DNA of 64,000 nt, taken from assembly GCA_963758845.1 (NCBI GenBank), contig CAVWWX010000002.1, positions 558,001 through 622,000 on the forward strand, written 5' to 3'. Position numbers and translations under genes: made by a program. The notes below the pieces were generated by a model, which made no database searches, was not told the origin of the DNA, and was given only the letters and a program-made list of their open reading frames with translations. Source of the DNA: JBDTSW01 sp963758845 (GTDB taxonomy: Bacteria; Actinomycetota; Thermoleophilia; Solirubrobacterales; 70-9). Shown in pieces: positions 21,287 to 31,456 of the stretch; the first letter of the stretch is position 1, and each line of letters opens with the position of its first letter.

Positions 21287-21331
21287 GGGGTCAAACCCCC
21301 TGAGCGTGGCCCACTCATGGGGTCTGACCCC
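21287..21331. repeat. Two GGGGT..ACCCC palindromes near clpB promoter
   Basis: GGGGTCAAACCCC at 21287-21299 and GGGGTCTGACCCC at 21319-21331 form short hairpins 19 bases apart. The first is upstream of the clpB HAIR; the second lies in the last codons of the membrane protein on the left-reading strand. Related palindromes occur at 42248 and 61458. They could be REP-like elements or weak terminators; neither is proven. Confidence 0.45.
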
Positions 21332-21725
21332 TCGCGGGTCGCCTGAGCGCCCGCGCCAGGCCCAGCCCGAGGGCGGTGGCCGGCACCGCGCCCGCCAGGC
21401 CGCGCAGGCCCGCCCGCCGTTCGCCGGCGCCGAGGGCCAGCGCGAAGGCGAGGGCGTCGCCGGCGTCGCAGGCGGCGACGGCGACGGTGGCCCGGGCCAG
21501 CCGCTCGCGATCGCCGAGCGTCGTCGTCTGCCATGCGCCCAGGACCAGGTCCCGGGTGCCGGCGATCCGGGCGACGGTAAGGGCTTGGGCATCCGGCTCG
21601 GCGAAGCCGAGGGCGCGCAGGGTCGGCCGGGGGGCCACCCAGAGCCCGGCGCCGATCGCGATCCGGCCCCCGGCGAGGGCGATCGCGGCCAGGCGCTCGG
21701 TCGGTTCGGGAGCGGCGCTCGCCAT
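21315..21725 (-). CDS. Small membrane protein, DUF4267-like
   Basis: 136 residues from the ATG at 21725. Hydrophobic segments AAIALAGGRIAIGAGLWV, ATVAVAACDAGDALAFALAL and LRGLAGAVPATALGLGLA suggest three or four membrane spans. The pattern GLWVAPRPTLRALGF followed by ARIAGTRDLVLGAW resembles DUF4267-type proteins, whose function is unknown. It is divergent from the serine hydrolase gene (86 bases between starts) and precedes clpB on the same strand, with the HAIR operator in the gap. The last codons contain a GGGGTCTGACCCC palindrome. Confidence 0.7.
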   Translation of the reverse strand: MASAAPEPTERLAAIALAGGRIAIGAGLWVAPRPTLRALGFAEPDAQALTVARIAGTRDLVLGAWQTTTLGDRERLARATVAVAACDAGDALAFALALGAGERRAGLRGLAGAVPATALGLGLARALRRPARGQTP

Positions 21726-21811
21726 TCGGCGATTATCGCTCCTGCGTGTCGCGGGGCTCACCTTCACCGCTCGTTTTCACGTCGAGGTGAGCCGCCGATT
21801 AGGTTGCGTGC

Positions 21812-22690
21812 GTGCAAGGAAGCACCGGGATCGCCCGCATCGCGGCGCTGGGCGCGCTGGCGGTGGTCGCGCTCGCGATCGCAGCCGTCCTGGCCGGCTC
21901 TCTGCGCGAGGGGCCGGCAGCGCTGTCCCCGCAGACCTCGCGGCCCCCACCGATCCAGATAGCCACGACGCCCGCGCGCGCCGGGCCCGGCGCGGAGCGG
22001 CCGATCCCCGGCGAGCTTCAGCTGGCAGCGGCCCGCGCGTACGCGGCCGATCGCCTGGGCTCGGTGTCGTTCGCCGTGGTGGACTCGGAGGGACGGGCCC
22101 GCGACATGGGGGGCGATCGCACCTTCGTTACCGCCAGCGTGGTGAAGGCGATGCTGCTGATCGCCGAGCTCGACCGGCTGGAGGCAGGCGGACTGGAGCT
22201 GGACGCGGCGACGCGGGCCCAGCTGGAGGCGATGATCACCTACAGCGACAACGACGCGGCCGACGCGGTCTACGCCAGGGTCGGCGACGAGGGCCTGGCT
22301 GCCGTGGCCCGCCGCGCGGGCCTCGAGCGCTTCACCGTCGCCGGGTACTGGGCGAACGCGCAGCTCACGGCCAGCGACATGGCGCGCCTGATGCACGGGA
22401 TCGAGGAGCTGGCCGCCGGACCACACTCCGGCTACGCGCTCTCCGTCCTCGAGCGGGTGGTCCCTGGGCAGCGCTGGGGGATCCCCGCGGCGGTTGAGGA
22501 CGAGGGCTGGTCGGTGCGCTTCAAGGGCGGCTGGCGCGGCACCGAGGCCGGCCAGCTCGTCCACCAGGTGGCGCAGCTGCGACGCGACGGGACCGAGCTG
22601 GCGCTCGCGGTGATGACCGACGGCGACCCATCGATGGAGTACGGGATCGAGACCGTGGAGGGGATCGCCGGCCGGCTGGTCAGCCGTTAG
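21812..22690 (+). CDS. Exported beta-lactamase-class-A-like serine hydrolase
   Basis: 292 residues from a GTG start. The N terminus has one long hydrophobic helix (IAALGALAVVALAIAAVLAG), a signal anchor or signal peptide, then a Pro-rich linker. The catalytic domain carries the three boxes of the penicilloyl-serine transferase fold: S-x-x-K as TASVVKAML, SDN as ITYSDNDAADAV, and K-T/G-G as FKGGW. Homologues of this type in Actinobacteria are mostly of unknown role; some act on peptidoglycan or beta-lactams, so resistance cannot be assumed. It is convergent with hspR, eight bases between stops. Confidence 0.8.
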   Translation: MQGSTGIARIAALGALAVVALAIAAVLAGSLREGPAALSPQTSRPPPIQIATTPARAGPGAERPIPGELQLAAARAYAADRLGSVSFAVVDSEGRARDMGGDRTFVTASVVKAMLLIAELDRLEAGGLELDAATRAQLEAMITYSDNDAADAVYARVGDEGLAAVARRAGLERFTVAGYWANAQLTASDMARLMHGIEELAAGPHSGYALSVLERVVPGQRWGIPAAVEDEGWSVRFKGGWRGTEAGQLVHQVAQLRRDGTELALAVMTDGDPSMEYGIETVEGIAGRLVSR

Positions 22691-22698
22691 CGCCCCGG

Positions 22699-23202
22699 CT
22701 ACTCGCCGGTCTCGCGGCGCTTGATCGGGATCGTGACGCTGTCGGCTTCCGGCTCGGGCTCGAGGCCCCTGTAGGCGCCGTAGGGGACGATCTCGGCGCG
22801 CATCGAGCGGCGGACCCGCTCTACCTCCTGGATCATCTCCTGTTCGAGTTCAGCTGCCCGCTCGCGCATCCGGCCCAGCTCCGCGCGAGCCCGGGTCAGC
22901 TGGGCCTCGAGCTCCAAGACGGTCTCGACCCCCGCGAGGTTGAGGCCTTCCTCGGCAGTCATCTGCTGGATCCGGCGCAGCCGCTCGACGTCCTGCTGGG
23001 AGTAGAGGCGGGTGTTCTTCGGCGACCGCTTCGGCGTGATCAACCCGCGCGCCTCGTACATGCGCAGCGTCTGCGGGTGCATCTCGGCCAGCTCGGCCGC
23101 GACCGAGATCATGAAAACGCCGCGGTCGGCGTCGAACTTGGCGGTGGTCGTCGTTCGAGTCCGGTGCAATCGGCGGATCGGCTTGCGCTCGCCCTGGCTC
23201 AC
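22699..23202 (-). CDS. hspR: MerR-family heat-shock repressor HspR
   Basis: 167 residues from the GTG at 23202, overlapping the dnaJ stop by four bases. The MerR helix-turn-helix is visible: GVFMISVAAELAEMHPQTLR, then MYEARGLITPKRSPKNTRLY and SQQDVERLRRIQQM. A coiled-coil dimerisation segment follows (ELEAQLTRARAELGRMRERA), then a longer than usual C-terminal tail. HspR represses the dnaK operon and clpB by binding HAIR elements and uses DnaK as co-repressor. It is the last gene of dnaK-grpE-dnaJ-hspR, the standard actinobacterial order. Confidence 0.95.
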   Translation of the reverse strand: MSQGERKPIRRLHRTRTTTTAKFDADRGVFMISVAAELAEMHPQTLRMYEARGLITPKRSPKNTRLYSQQDVERLRRIQQMTAEEGLNLAGVETVLELEAQLTRARAELGRMRERAAELEQEMIQEVERVRRSMRAEIVPYGAYRGLEPEPEADSVTIPIKRRETGE

Positions 23203-24311
23203 GATTCGCCGCCTACCTTCGCCGACGACGCGGATGCATCCCGCAGCAGGGAGCTGCGGAGGTCCGCCTCATCCAGGGTCTTCGCGAACTCCGCCAGCGC
23301 GTCGCTCTGCTCGCGGCTCAACTCGCGCGGAACCTCGACCTCCAGCCGGTAGCGAATGTCCCCGCGACCCTTGCCGCCCGTGCGTGGCGGCCCCTCGCCG
23401 CGCAGGCGCTGAACCGTCCCGTGCTGGGTGCCCGGCTGGACGCGGATCCGCTTCGACCCGTTCAGGGTGGGGACCTCGACGGTCGCGCCCTGGATCGCCT
23501 CCGGATAGCTGATCGGCACCTTCACCTCGAGGTTGCCGTCGTCGCGCTGGGCGAAGACGGGAGAGCCCTGGACGCTGGTCACCACGTAGAGGTCCCCGGG
23601 CGGGCCGCCAAGTGGCCCGTCCTCGCCCTTGCCAGCGACGCGGATGCGGGTGCCGTCGCGAACACCCGCCGGGATCCGAACCCGATATCGCTTGCGCTGG
23701 AGCGTCCGGCCGGCCCCGCCGCATGTCTCGCACGGCTCCTCGATGATCTCGCCCCGGCCGCCGCATTGGGGGCAAGGCTGGCTGATCGAGAAGAAGCCCT
23801 GGCTCTCGGAGTCGATCCCCCGGCCGCCACAGCGCGGACAGGTGACCGGGGTCGTGCCGGGCCGGGCCCCGTTGCCGCCACAGGTCACGCAAACGGCCTG
23901 CTTGGGCACGGTGACCGAGATCTCAGCGCCGTGCATCGCCTGCTCGAAGCTCAGCTTGACCTCCGTCTCCAGGTCCCGCCCGCGGATCTCCTGTTGTCCG
24001 GGAACCCCGCCCCCGCGGCTGAAGATCGTGGAGAAGATGTCGCCGATGTCGGCGCCGAACCCACCGGGGCCGGGCCCGCGGCCGCTGAAGTTGCCGAACC
24101 TGCCGCCGGCGTCGTAGGCCCGGCGCTTCTCGGGGTCCGAGAGCGTGTCGTAGGCCTCCTGGACCTCCTTGAAGCGCTCCTCGGCCGCGGCGTCGTCCGG
24201 GTTGCGATCCGGGTGGTAGTCGCGGGCGAGCTTCCGGTACGCCTTCTTGATCTCGTCGTCGGGCGCCTTCTTGCCGACGCCGAGCACCTCATATGGGTCG
24301 CGGGCGGGCAT
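23199..24311 (-). CDS. dnaJ: Chaperone DnaJ
   Basis: 370 residues. The J domain (about 5-70) has the HPD motif in ARDYHPDRNPDD, followed by a Gly/Phe-rich linker (RFGNFSGRGPGPGGFG). Four CxxCxGxG zinc-binding repeats are CVTCGGNG, CPRCGGRG, CPQCGGRG and CETCGGAG. The C-terminal substrate-binding beta domains complete a type I DnaJ. It stimulates DnaK ATPase activity and delivers substrates. The ATG at 24311 is six bases after the grpE stop; the 3' end overlaps hspR by four bases. Confidence 0.98.
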   Translation of the reverse strand: MPARDPYEVLGVGKKAPDDEIKKAYRKLARDYHPDRNPDDAAAEERFKEVQEAYDTLSDPEKRRAYDAGGRFGNFSGRGPGPGGFGADIGDIFSTIFSRGGGVPGQQEIRGRDLETEVKLSFEQAMHGAEISVTVPKQAVCVTCGGNGARPGTTPVTCPRCGGRGIDSESQGFFSISQPCPQCGGRGEIIEEPCETCGGAGRTLQRKRYRVRIPAGVRDGTRIRVAGKGEDGPLGGPPGDLYVVTSVQGSPVFAQRDDGNLEVKVPISYPEAIQGATVEVPTLNGSKRIRVQPGTQHGTVQRLRGEGPPRTGGKGRGDIRYRLEVEVPRELSREQSDALAEFAKTLDEADLRSSLLRDASASSAKVGGES

Positions 24312-24317
24312 CGCGGC

Positions 24318-24907
24318 CTACTCGGCGACGATCACGCGCGCGGCGCGAAGGACCTGGCCGTCCAGGCGGTAGCCCTTGTCGACGGTCTCCAGCACAGTCC
24401 CCTGCGCGGCGTCCTCGGCCGGGCGGCTGGAGACCGCCTCGTGCAACGCCGGGTCGAACGAGTCCCCCGCCGGGTCGTAGGCCTCGACGCCCGAGCGCGC
24501 AAGCGCCCCCCGCAGCTCGCGGTACACGAGCTCGACGCCCCGGGCGAGGGCGTCCCGCGCCGAGACCTCCTCGGATGTCCGCGCCGGGGCATCCTCGCCA
24601 CCGTCGATTTCGATGCCCGCCGAGCGCAATGCGCGCTCCAGGTTGTCGAGCGACGGGACCAGGTCCTTGGCCAGCGCCGCGCGGCCTCGCCGCTCGGCCG
24701 CGGCGACGTCGGTGGCCGCCCGCCGGCGGTAGTTCTCGAAGTCGGCGCGGGCGCGCTGGGCCAGGTCGAGGTACTCGTCGCGCTCGCGCTGGGCAGCGCC
24801 CAGGGCGTCGAGGTCGGCGGCCACGGTCTCCGCAGCCGCGTCATGGGCATCGGCGTCCTCGACGACCTCCGCGTCGTCGACGCGCTCCTCGGTGCCGCGA
24901 TCAGCCA

Positions 24908-24908
<1 letters not shown>
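24318..24908 (-). CDS. grpE: Nucleotide exchange factor GrpE
   Basis: 196 residues. An acidic N-terminal tail (TEERVDDAEVVEDADAHD) leads to the long coiled coil YLDLAQRARADFENYRRRAA. The C-terminal beta domain contains GVEAYDPAGDSFDPALHEAV and VLETVDKGYRLDGQVLRAARV, the conserved GrpE core. It releases ADP from DnaK. Its ATG overlaps the dnaK TGA by one base (TGATG), so translation is coupled. Confidence 0.97.
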
Positions 24909-26816
<1,908 letters not shown>

Positions 26817-26888
26817 TGTAAAGCTCCTTGGTCTCAGCTTCGAGAGCGCGCCGGGCGGGCCGCCACCCTCACTCATCATCTAGGAATT

Positions 26889-26913
26889 AATCTGAGTCAG
26901 AGGCTAGCAGATG
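26889..26913 (-). promoter_or_regulatory. HAIR-like HspR operator upstream of dnaK
   Basis: The element AATCTGAGT-cagaggc-TAGCAGATG lies 73-97 bases upstream of the dnaK GTG. Its left arm and spacer match the clpB element at 14 of 16 bases (AATCTrAGTCArAGGC). The right arm is degenerate, keeping only CAGAT. A candidate -10 hexamer TAGATG is at 26877-26882 on the dnaK strand, placed relative to the element as in clpB. This supports joint control by HspR, with dnaK perhaps bound more weakly. Confidence 0.7.
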
Positions 26914-26995
26914 TGTGCCTGCAGACCGGACCACCCGCGATCGAGCGTTCGTCCCGGTATGCGGGACCATGCGCCATCCGAGGCGGGGTCGGGCG

Positions 26996-27524
26996 CTACT
27001 GCGCGGCGTCGCCGGCGGGGGCGTTGCCCGGGCCCGATGAGCACGGCTCGGGACCCGGGGTCGAGCGGTCCTCCTCGGGCACCAGCGGTCCCTGGTCCTG
27101 GCCCAGCTGGCCGGCGTAGGCGGCGACGAAGCCTGGCGACCTCCTCGGCGTCCTGGTCCTGCAGGATCCCGGCGGGCATCCTGCCCTCGAGCCCGCAGAC
27201 GATCGCGTTCAGCACCCGCGAGTAGACGCCCTCGTAGGCCTGGGTGTTCGCCTCGGCGATCTCCTCGGACGTCCCGGCGGGGGGAGCGACCTGCGTCGGC
27301 AGGATCTCGTCGAGGTTGGGGCCGACCACGCCGTCGGTGCCCGCCGCCGCCAGGGTGTGGCAGGTACCGCAGTTGGTGGCGAAGATGTCGGCCGCTTCCT
27401 TGTCGGCCGACTCCACGGGCACGGCGGTGGCCTTCTCGCTGCCCTCCTTGGAGAACGCGAGGTAGCCGACGACGGCGACGAGGGCGGCGAGGGCGCCGAA
27501 GATCAGGAAGGGACGGTTGCTCAT
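26996..27524 (-). CDS. Membrane-anchored monohaem cytochrome c (one frameshift)
   Basis: About 176 residues. The N terminus MSNRPFLIFGALAALVAVVGYLAF is an uncleaved signal anchor. The haem site is NCGTCHTLAAAGTDG (CxxCH) and the probable distal ligand is the Met of EGRMPAGIL. Near 27130 the frame changes: QDAEEVA continues as FVAAYAGQLGQDQGPLVPEE and ends PAGDAAQ at the TAG at 26996. Staying in the first frame would give an implausible Arg-rich tail. It probably carries electrons on the outer face of the membrane; its oxidase or donor is not in the window. It lies downstream of the secreted EEP gene and upstream of dnaK. Confidence 0.85.
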
Positions 27525-27609
27525 AGGTGCGCTCCCGGCAAAGCCAGGGCGGCCGAGATACTAATGCCCGCCGCTGGCGCCCACTCGCTCGCCGCGCTCG
27601 CACGGAGCG

Positions 27610-27641
27610 GCGCCCCCGCGACGTCCGTGTCGCGGGGGCGC
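27610..27641 (-). terminator. GC-rich hairpin after the secreted EEP gene
   Basis: A perfect 13-bp stem (GCGCCCCCGCGAC and its complement) with a six-base loop gtccgt, 27 bases downstream of the EEP stop at 27668 and 86 bases upstream of the cytochrome c start. There is no following T-run, so it is an atypical intrinsic terminator, as is usual in high-GC Actinobacteria. It should separate the two leftward genes. Confidence 0.6.
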
Positions 27642-27667
27642 GCCCGGCTACGTGTGAGGCAACGCCT

Positions 27668-28923
27668 CTACGGAGTCGGGAACTGCAGGGTGCTGACCAC
27701 TCCGAGGTGGTCGGATGCCCAGCGGCTGAAACGGGCGTACTCGGCCGGGTCGTCACCGGTCGCGAATGAGTTCACGAGCTCGATGTCGTTGCCGTTGGGG
27801 TCGACGCCGTCACCCAGGTCGTCGTCCTCGACCATGACGTGGTCCACGGTGTGGTCGATGTCGTCGAGCGCGACGGCCGGCTCCTCGGCGATGTACTCGT
27901 CGTTGAAACAGCACGAGTACTGCTCATCGATTCCGTCCGTGTTCAGCCCGTCGTACGAACGCTCCTCCAGCCCGGCGTCGACGATCGCCGCGTAAGGCAG
28001 TTCGTCGGCCTGATGGCCCGGAGTGTCGCCCAGGGTCTCGACGATCTCGTCGTCGGAGTTGAGGTCGCCGACGAGGACCACGGGCAGGTCGGTGCCAGCC
28101 GGGTTCGCCGGGCCAATGTCATCCTGGGTGCCGCCGGCGACGTCACCTATGCCGGCCACGAGCTCCTCGGCTTGGGCCAGCTTTGCGGTGTTGTTGAACG
28201 CCTCCAAGTGCGTGTTCACGAACCGGAACTCCGTACCGCGGACGTCGACGTCCGCCGCCGCCCAGCCGCGCCAGACCGTGATGTCAAGCGGAGTGCCACC
28301 GATGTTGTCGATGACGAGGCTGTGATCCTTGCGGAACCGCTGGCTGGCGTCAAACCGGGTCGTGATATCGCCTCTGTCGCTGCGCTTCAGGATCACGTCC
28401 CGCATCGTCAGCCGGCCGTCACCGCCACCTCCGAGAGCGGCGACTCGATGTCAGCCTGGCGCTGCTGACGGACCACCTTGTACTTCGGTCCGTCCTTCTT
28501 CTTGTTCAGCTCCCCCATCAGCAGGGCCAGGAAGTCGAACTCGACGTCCTCGGCTGGTGTCACCGGGCCGTCCTGGCTCGGGGCCGTGAAGTCGCCCCGC
28601 CAGAGAGCGACCTCCTGGAGGCCCACGAGGTCGGGCTTCGCGTCCCGGATCTCCTTCGCGAGGAGCTTGGCGCGGTTCGGGAAGTTCGTCTCGTGGATGT
28701 CGTTCCAGATGAACTGGGTTTGGATAGCGAGCGAAGGGGGATCCGGGGCCGCGAGAGCCCCGGTCAGATCGGCGCCCAGGTAGAGGTTCCGGCACATGAC
28801 CTTGACCTTGCCCGGGGCTGGGGCCGCCTCGGCGGCGACGGGGACAGCGAAGGCCGCCAGGCCGGCGGCGATCAGCGCGATGGTCGCCGTGCGATGGCGG
28901 GCGGAAGACTTGCGAGAGCTCAA
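27668..28923 (-). CDS. Secreted endonuclease/exonuclease/phosphatase-family protein (one frameshift)
   Basis: About 418 residues. The TTG at 28923 is preceded by a strong AAGAAGGAG ribosome-binding site. A Sec signal peptide is clear (ATIALIAAGLAAFAVPVAAEA). The EEP fold follows: VKVMCRNLYLGADL, PDLVGLQEVALWRG with the metal-binding Glu, VNTHLEAFN, VLVGDLNSDD and the terminal WASDHLGVVSTL. The frame changes near 28415: SPLSEVA continues as DGRLTMRDVILKRSDRG. Family members hydrolyse phosphodiesters in nucleic acids, phosphoinositides or sphingomyelin, so the substrate here is open. A GC hairpin follows the stop. Confidence 0.82.
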
Positions 28924-29055
28924 CGAGACTCCTTCTTGCTTGGAAGTTTGCGGATTGATTGGGTACGACTGCTCCCTGTAACAGTCGATGGGCTGATTCT
29001 GCTCGCAACGACTTTGGCGCGCAACGCGGTGAGCCCGCCGACCGGCTGCGGGAAA

Positions 29056-29760
29056 CTACGGAGTGAAGGGCGCCTGACCGTGGGCCTTGCGCTCCCGGCC
29101 CTCGGGGCACATCCGCAGCAGCAGGCACTCGTCGCAGCGCGGCCGGCCCGCCTTGCAGACGGCGCGCCCGTGCCTGATCAGGTTGATGTGGAACTCGTAC
29201 GCGTCCTCGGGATCGACCATCCTCAGGATCTCGTCGTGGGCCTCGTCGAACGAGGCGCGCGGGCGGAACAGTCCCAGCCGGGTCCCGACCCGGTAGACGT
29301 GCGTGTCCACCGGGATCTCGGGGCGGTCGAAGGTGAAGATCATCACGCAGGCCGCCGTCTTGCGCCCGACGCCGGGCAGGCCGGTGAGGAAGGCGATCGC
29401 CTCGTCTCGCGGGGCGCCCTCGATCCAGTCGAGGTCGGGGTGCTCGCCCAGCTCGGACAGGATCGCCTGGATCCGCGGGGCCTTCGTGTTGGCCAGCCCG
29501 CCCGGCCGCAGCGCCTCGATCAGGTCGTCGAGCGGCGCGTCGCGGACCTCCTCCCAGGTGGGAAAGCGCTCCCGCAGACGGTCATAGGCGCGGTCGCGGT
29601 TGAGGTCGCTGGTGTTCTGGGACAGGACCGTGCGCACGAGCTCGGCGATCGGCTGGCCGTGGGGCTGGTTGACCGGCCGCCCGTAGGCCTGGCGCAGCCG
29701 GTCGCGGATCGCGCGGATGCGCGCCCGGCGCGGGCGCTGCCAGTCGGCGCGTCCGCTCAC
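29056..29760 (-). CDS. nth: Endonuclease III (DNA glycosylase/AP lyase)
   Basis: 234 residues from the GTG at 29760, which overlaps the PfkB kinase stop (GTGA). The helix-hairpin-helix LTGLPGVGRKTAACVM holds the catalytic Lys, and IPVDTHVYRVGTRLGL holds the catalytic Asp. The [4Fe-4S] ligands C-x6-C-x2-C-x5-C are present as CKAGRPRCDECLLLRMC. It removes oxidised pyrimidines and nicks at abasic sites in base excision repair. The TSDLNRDRAYDRLRERFP region also resembles the actinobacterial Nth-like subgroup. Start chosen because the frame further upstream runs antiparallel through the kinase gene. Confidence 0.93.
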   Translation of the reverse strand: MSGRADWQRPRRARIRAIRDRLRQAYGRPVNQPHGQPIAELVRTVLSQNTSDLNRDRAYDRLRERFPTWEEVRDAPLDDLIEALRPGGLANTKAPRIQAILSELGEHPDLDWIEGAPRDEAIAFLTGLPGVGRKTAACVMIFTFDRPEIPVDTHVYRVGTRLGLFRPRASFDEAHDEILRMVDPEDAYEFHINLIRHGRAVCKAGRPRCDECLLLRMCPEGRERKAHGQAPFTP

Positions 29761-30686
29761 GCGACCGCCCGCCACGCCTCGCAGGCCTTGGCGCCGGCGG
29801 CCACGGCGGCCCCGAGCGCCGAGCCAACGGCCTCGGCCTGCCAGTTCCCGGCCGCTGCCCCGGCCGCCAGCGCACCCAGGAACGCGTCGCCCGCCCCGAG
29901 CGGCGAGACCACGTCGGTCGCCGGGGCCGCGCACTCCGCCTCGGCCTCGCCGCGCGCCACCGCTCCGTCGGACCCCATGGTCACGACCGCGATCCGCGCC
30001 CCCAGGGAGCACAACGCCTCGGCGCACTCCGGGCCGCCGGCGCGCGAGGCCAGCCCGGCGATGTCCCTGGCCTCGCCCAGGTTGGCGCGCACCAGATACG
30101 CCCGCTCGCACATCTCGCGCGACAGCTCGAGCGCCCGGTCGAAGTCGGCCCACCGGTTCGGACGCAGATTCGGGTCGAACACCACCGGCACCCCGCCCGC
30201 CAGGGCCAGCTCGCGCGCTCGGTGGGTGAGCTCGCGCTCGGGGGGCTCGACCAGCGTGTTGGAGCCGAAGACCAGAGCCGAGGCCGAGCCGATCGCTTCT
30301 TCGAGCGCGTGGCGGGCGGCGTGGATTCCGGCCTCGATCCCGTCGCCGTGGACCGAGAAGCTGGGCTCCCGGTCGGGCCCGAACGTCACGAAGGCCACCG
30401 GAGTCTGCAGGCCGGCCACCCGCTCGAACCACGCGAGCTCCACCCCTTCCGCGCCCAGGCGCTCGGCCAGCCAGCGACCCCACGGGTCGTCGCCGACCCC
30501 GCCGGCGAGCGCGGCGGAGGCGCCGTGGCGAGCCGCCGAAACCGCGACGTTGGCGAGCGCGCCACCCGGATAGGGGCGGAAGGCGGAGGCCTCGTCGAGC
30601 GAGTCGACCGGACCCTCGCAGATGAGGTCCACGATCGCCTCGCCGAAGCAGAGAATGACCTCGTCGTTCGCGCCGCCGGCCGCCAA
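29757..30686 (-). CDS. PfkB-family carbohydrate kinase
   Basis: 309 residues. The start TTG at 30686 gives LAAGGANDEVILCFGEAIVD; no ATG is available in frame and upstream codons would run into the divergent phosphatidyltransferase. PfkB signatures: FRPYPGGALANVAVSAARHG near residue 35 and the C-terminal VVSPLGAGDAFLGALAAG with the catalytic Asp and anion hole. It resembles fructokinases and related sugar kinases; the sugar is not certain. It is followed by nth with a four-base overlap. The divergent gene (PI-phosphate synthase) starts 51 bases away. Confidence 0.88.
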   Translation of the reverse strand: MAAGGANDEVILCFGEAIVDLICEGPVDSLDEASAFRPYPGGALANVAVSAARHGASAALAGGVGDDPWGRWLAERLGAEGVELAWFERVAGLQTPVAFVTFGPDREPSFSVHGDGIEAGIHAARHALEEAIGSASALVFGSNTLVEPPERELTHRARELALAGGVPVVFDPNLRPNRWADFDRALELSREMCERAYLVRANLGEARDIAGLASRAGGPECAEALCSLGARIAVVTMGSDGAVARGEAEAECAAPATDVVSPLGAGDAFLGALAAGAAAGNWQAEAVGSALGAAVAAGAKACEAWRAVA

Positions 30687-30736
30687 GGGGCTGAGGATAT
30701 GCTCGCGCCGAACCCGTCGCGTAATACCTTCCCGGC

Positions 30737-31405
30737 ATGGCGGGCACCCCCCCACGGCCCCCCGGCCGCGCCAGATCCGGCCAGGAGCTGGCGTCCTATG
30801 CCCGCGACCGCCTGATCGAGTCGCGGCTCACGCCGAACGCGATCTCGATGACGGGCCTGGTTCTGAACCTGGCCGCGGCGGCGCTTGTCCTGGCCGAGCA
30901 CTTCGTCCTCGGCGGGGTCGCCTTCATCGTCGGCTCGGTGATGGACACGCTCGACGGCCGCTACTCGCGCATGTCGGGCAAGGGCACGCTGTTCGGCGCG
31001 TTCCTGGACTCGACGCTGGACCGCATCGAGGAGGGAATCGTGCTGGCCGCGGTCGCCTACTACTTCGCCGAGATCGGCGATTCGATGGCCGCGGCCGCGT
31101 GCGTCGTGACCGTGCTGGGGTCGCTGATGGTCTCCTACACACGTGCCCGGGCCGAGGCGCTGGGAGTGGAGTGCAAGGTCGGGATCGCGACCCGGCCGGT
31201 GCGGGTGGTGATCCTCTCGATCGGCCTGGTCTTCGGCGCCGAGGAGCTGATCGACGGCGTTGAGCTCCTCGAGCCGGCCGTCTACACGCTGGCCGTACTG
31301 ACCGCGTTCACCGTCGGCCAGCGCGTCTGGCACGTGCGGGGCGAGCTGAAGGCGCGCGAGGCCGAGGAGCCGCCTGCGGCCATGGACCCGGGTGTAACCG
31401 GGTAG
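30737..31405 (+). CDS. pgsA: CDP-alcohol phosphatidyltransferase, probable phosphatidylinositol-phosphate synthase
   Basis: 222 residues with several membrane spans (AISMTGLVLNLAAAALVLA, VLGGVAFIVGSVM, AACVVTVLGSLMVS, VVILSIGLVFGAEEL). The CDP-AP motif D-x2-D-G-x2-A-R-x8-G-x3-D-x3-D is present as DTLDGRYSRMSGKGTLFGAF followed by LDSTLDR, with Ser in place of the usual Ala. The inositol-1-phosphate synthase gene 51 bases downstream on the same strand makes myo-inositol-1-phosphate the likely acceptor. The product would then be phosphatidylinositol phosphate, as in Mycobacterium PgsA1. The C-terminal tail is Glu/Ala/Pro rich. Specificity is inferred from context. Confidence 0.87.
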   Translation: MAGTPPRPPGRARSGQELASYARDRLIESRLTPNAISMTGLVLNLAAAALVLAEHFVLGGVAFIVGSVMDTLDGRYSRMSGKGTLFGAFLDSTLDRIEEGIVLAAVAYYFAEIGDSMAAAACVVTVLGSLMVSYTRARAEALGVECKVGIATRPVRVVILSIGLVFGAEELIDGVELLEPAVYTLAVLTAFTVGQRVWHVRGELKAREAEEPPAAMDPGVTG

Positions 31406-31426
31406 GAGGTAAGGCATAGTTACCTC
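31406..31426. promoter_or_regulatory. Inverted repeat upstream of ino1
   Basis: A perfect repeat GAGGTAA-ggcatag-TTACCTC in the 51-base gap between the phosphatidyltransferase and ino1, ending 30 bases before the ino1 ATG. The spacer contains a CATAGT that could be a -10 element. Size and position suit a repressor operator, or an mRNA hairpin in the leader. No regulator gene is adjacent. Confidence 0.5.
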
Positions 31427-31456
31427 TCCACCCCCCGCGAGGAGGACTTCGTTCGC

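Noticed and set aside
21812..22690. Antibiotic-resistance beta-lactamase
   Set aside because: The SxxK, SDN and KGG boxes show the fold, but the sequence is too divergent for a resistance call and such exported hydrolases are common in Actinobacteria with other roles.
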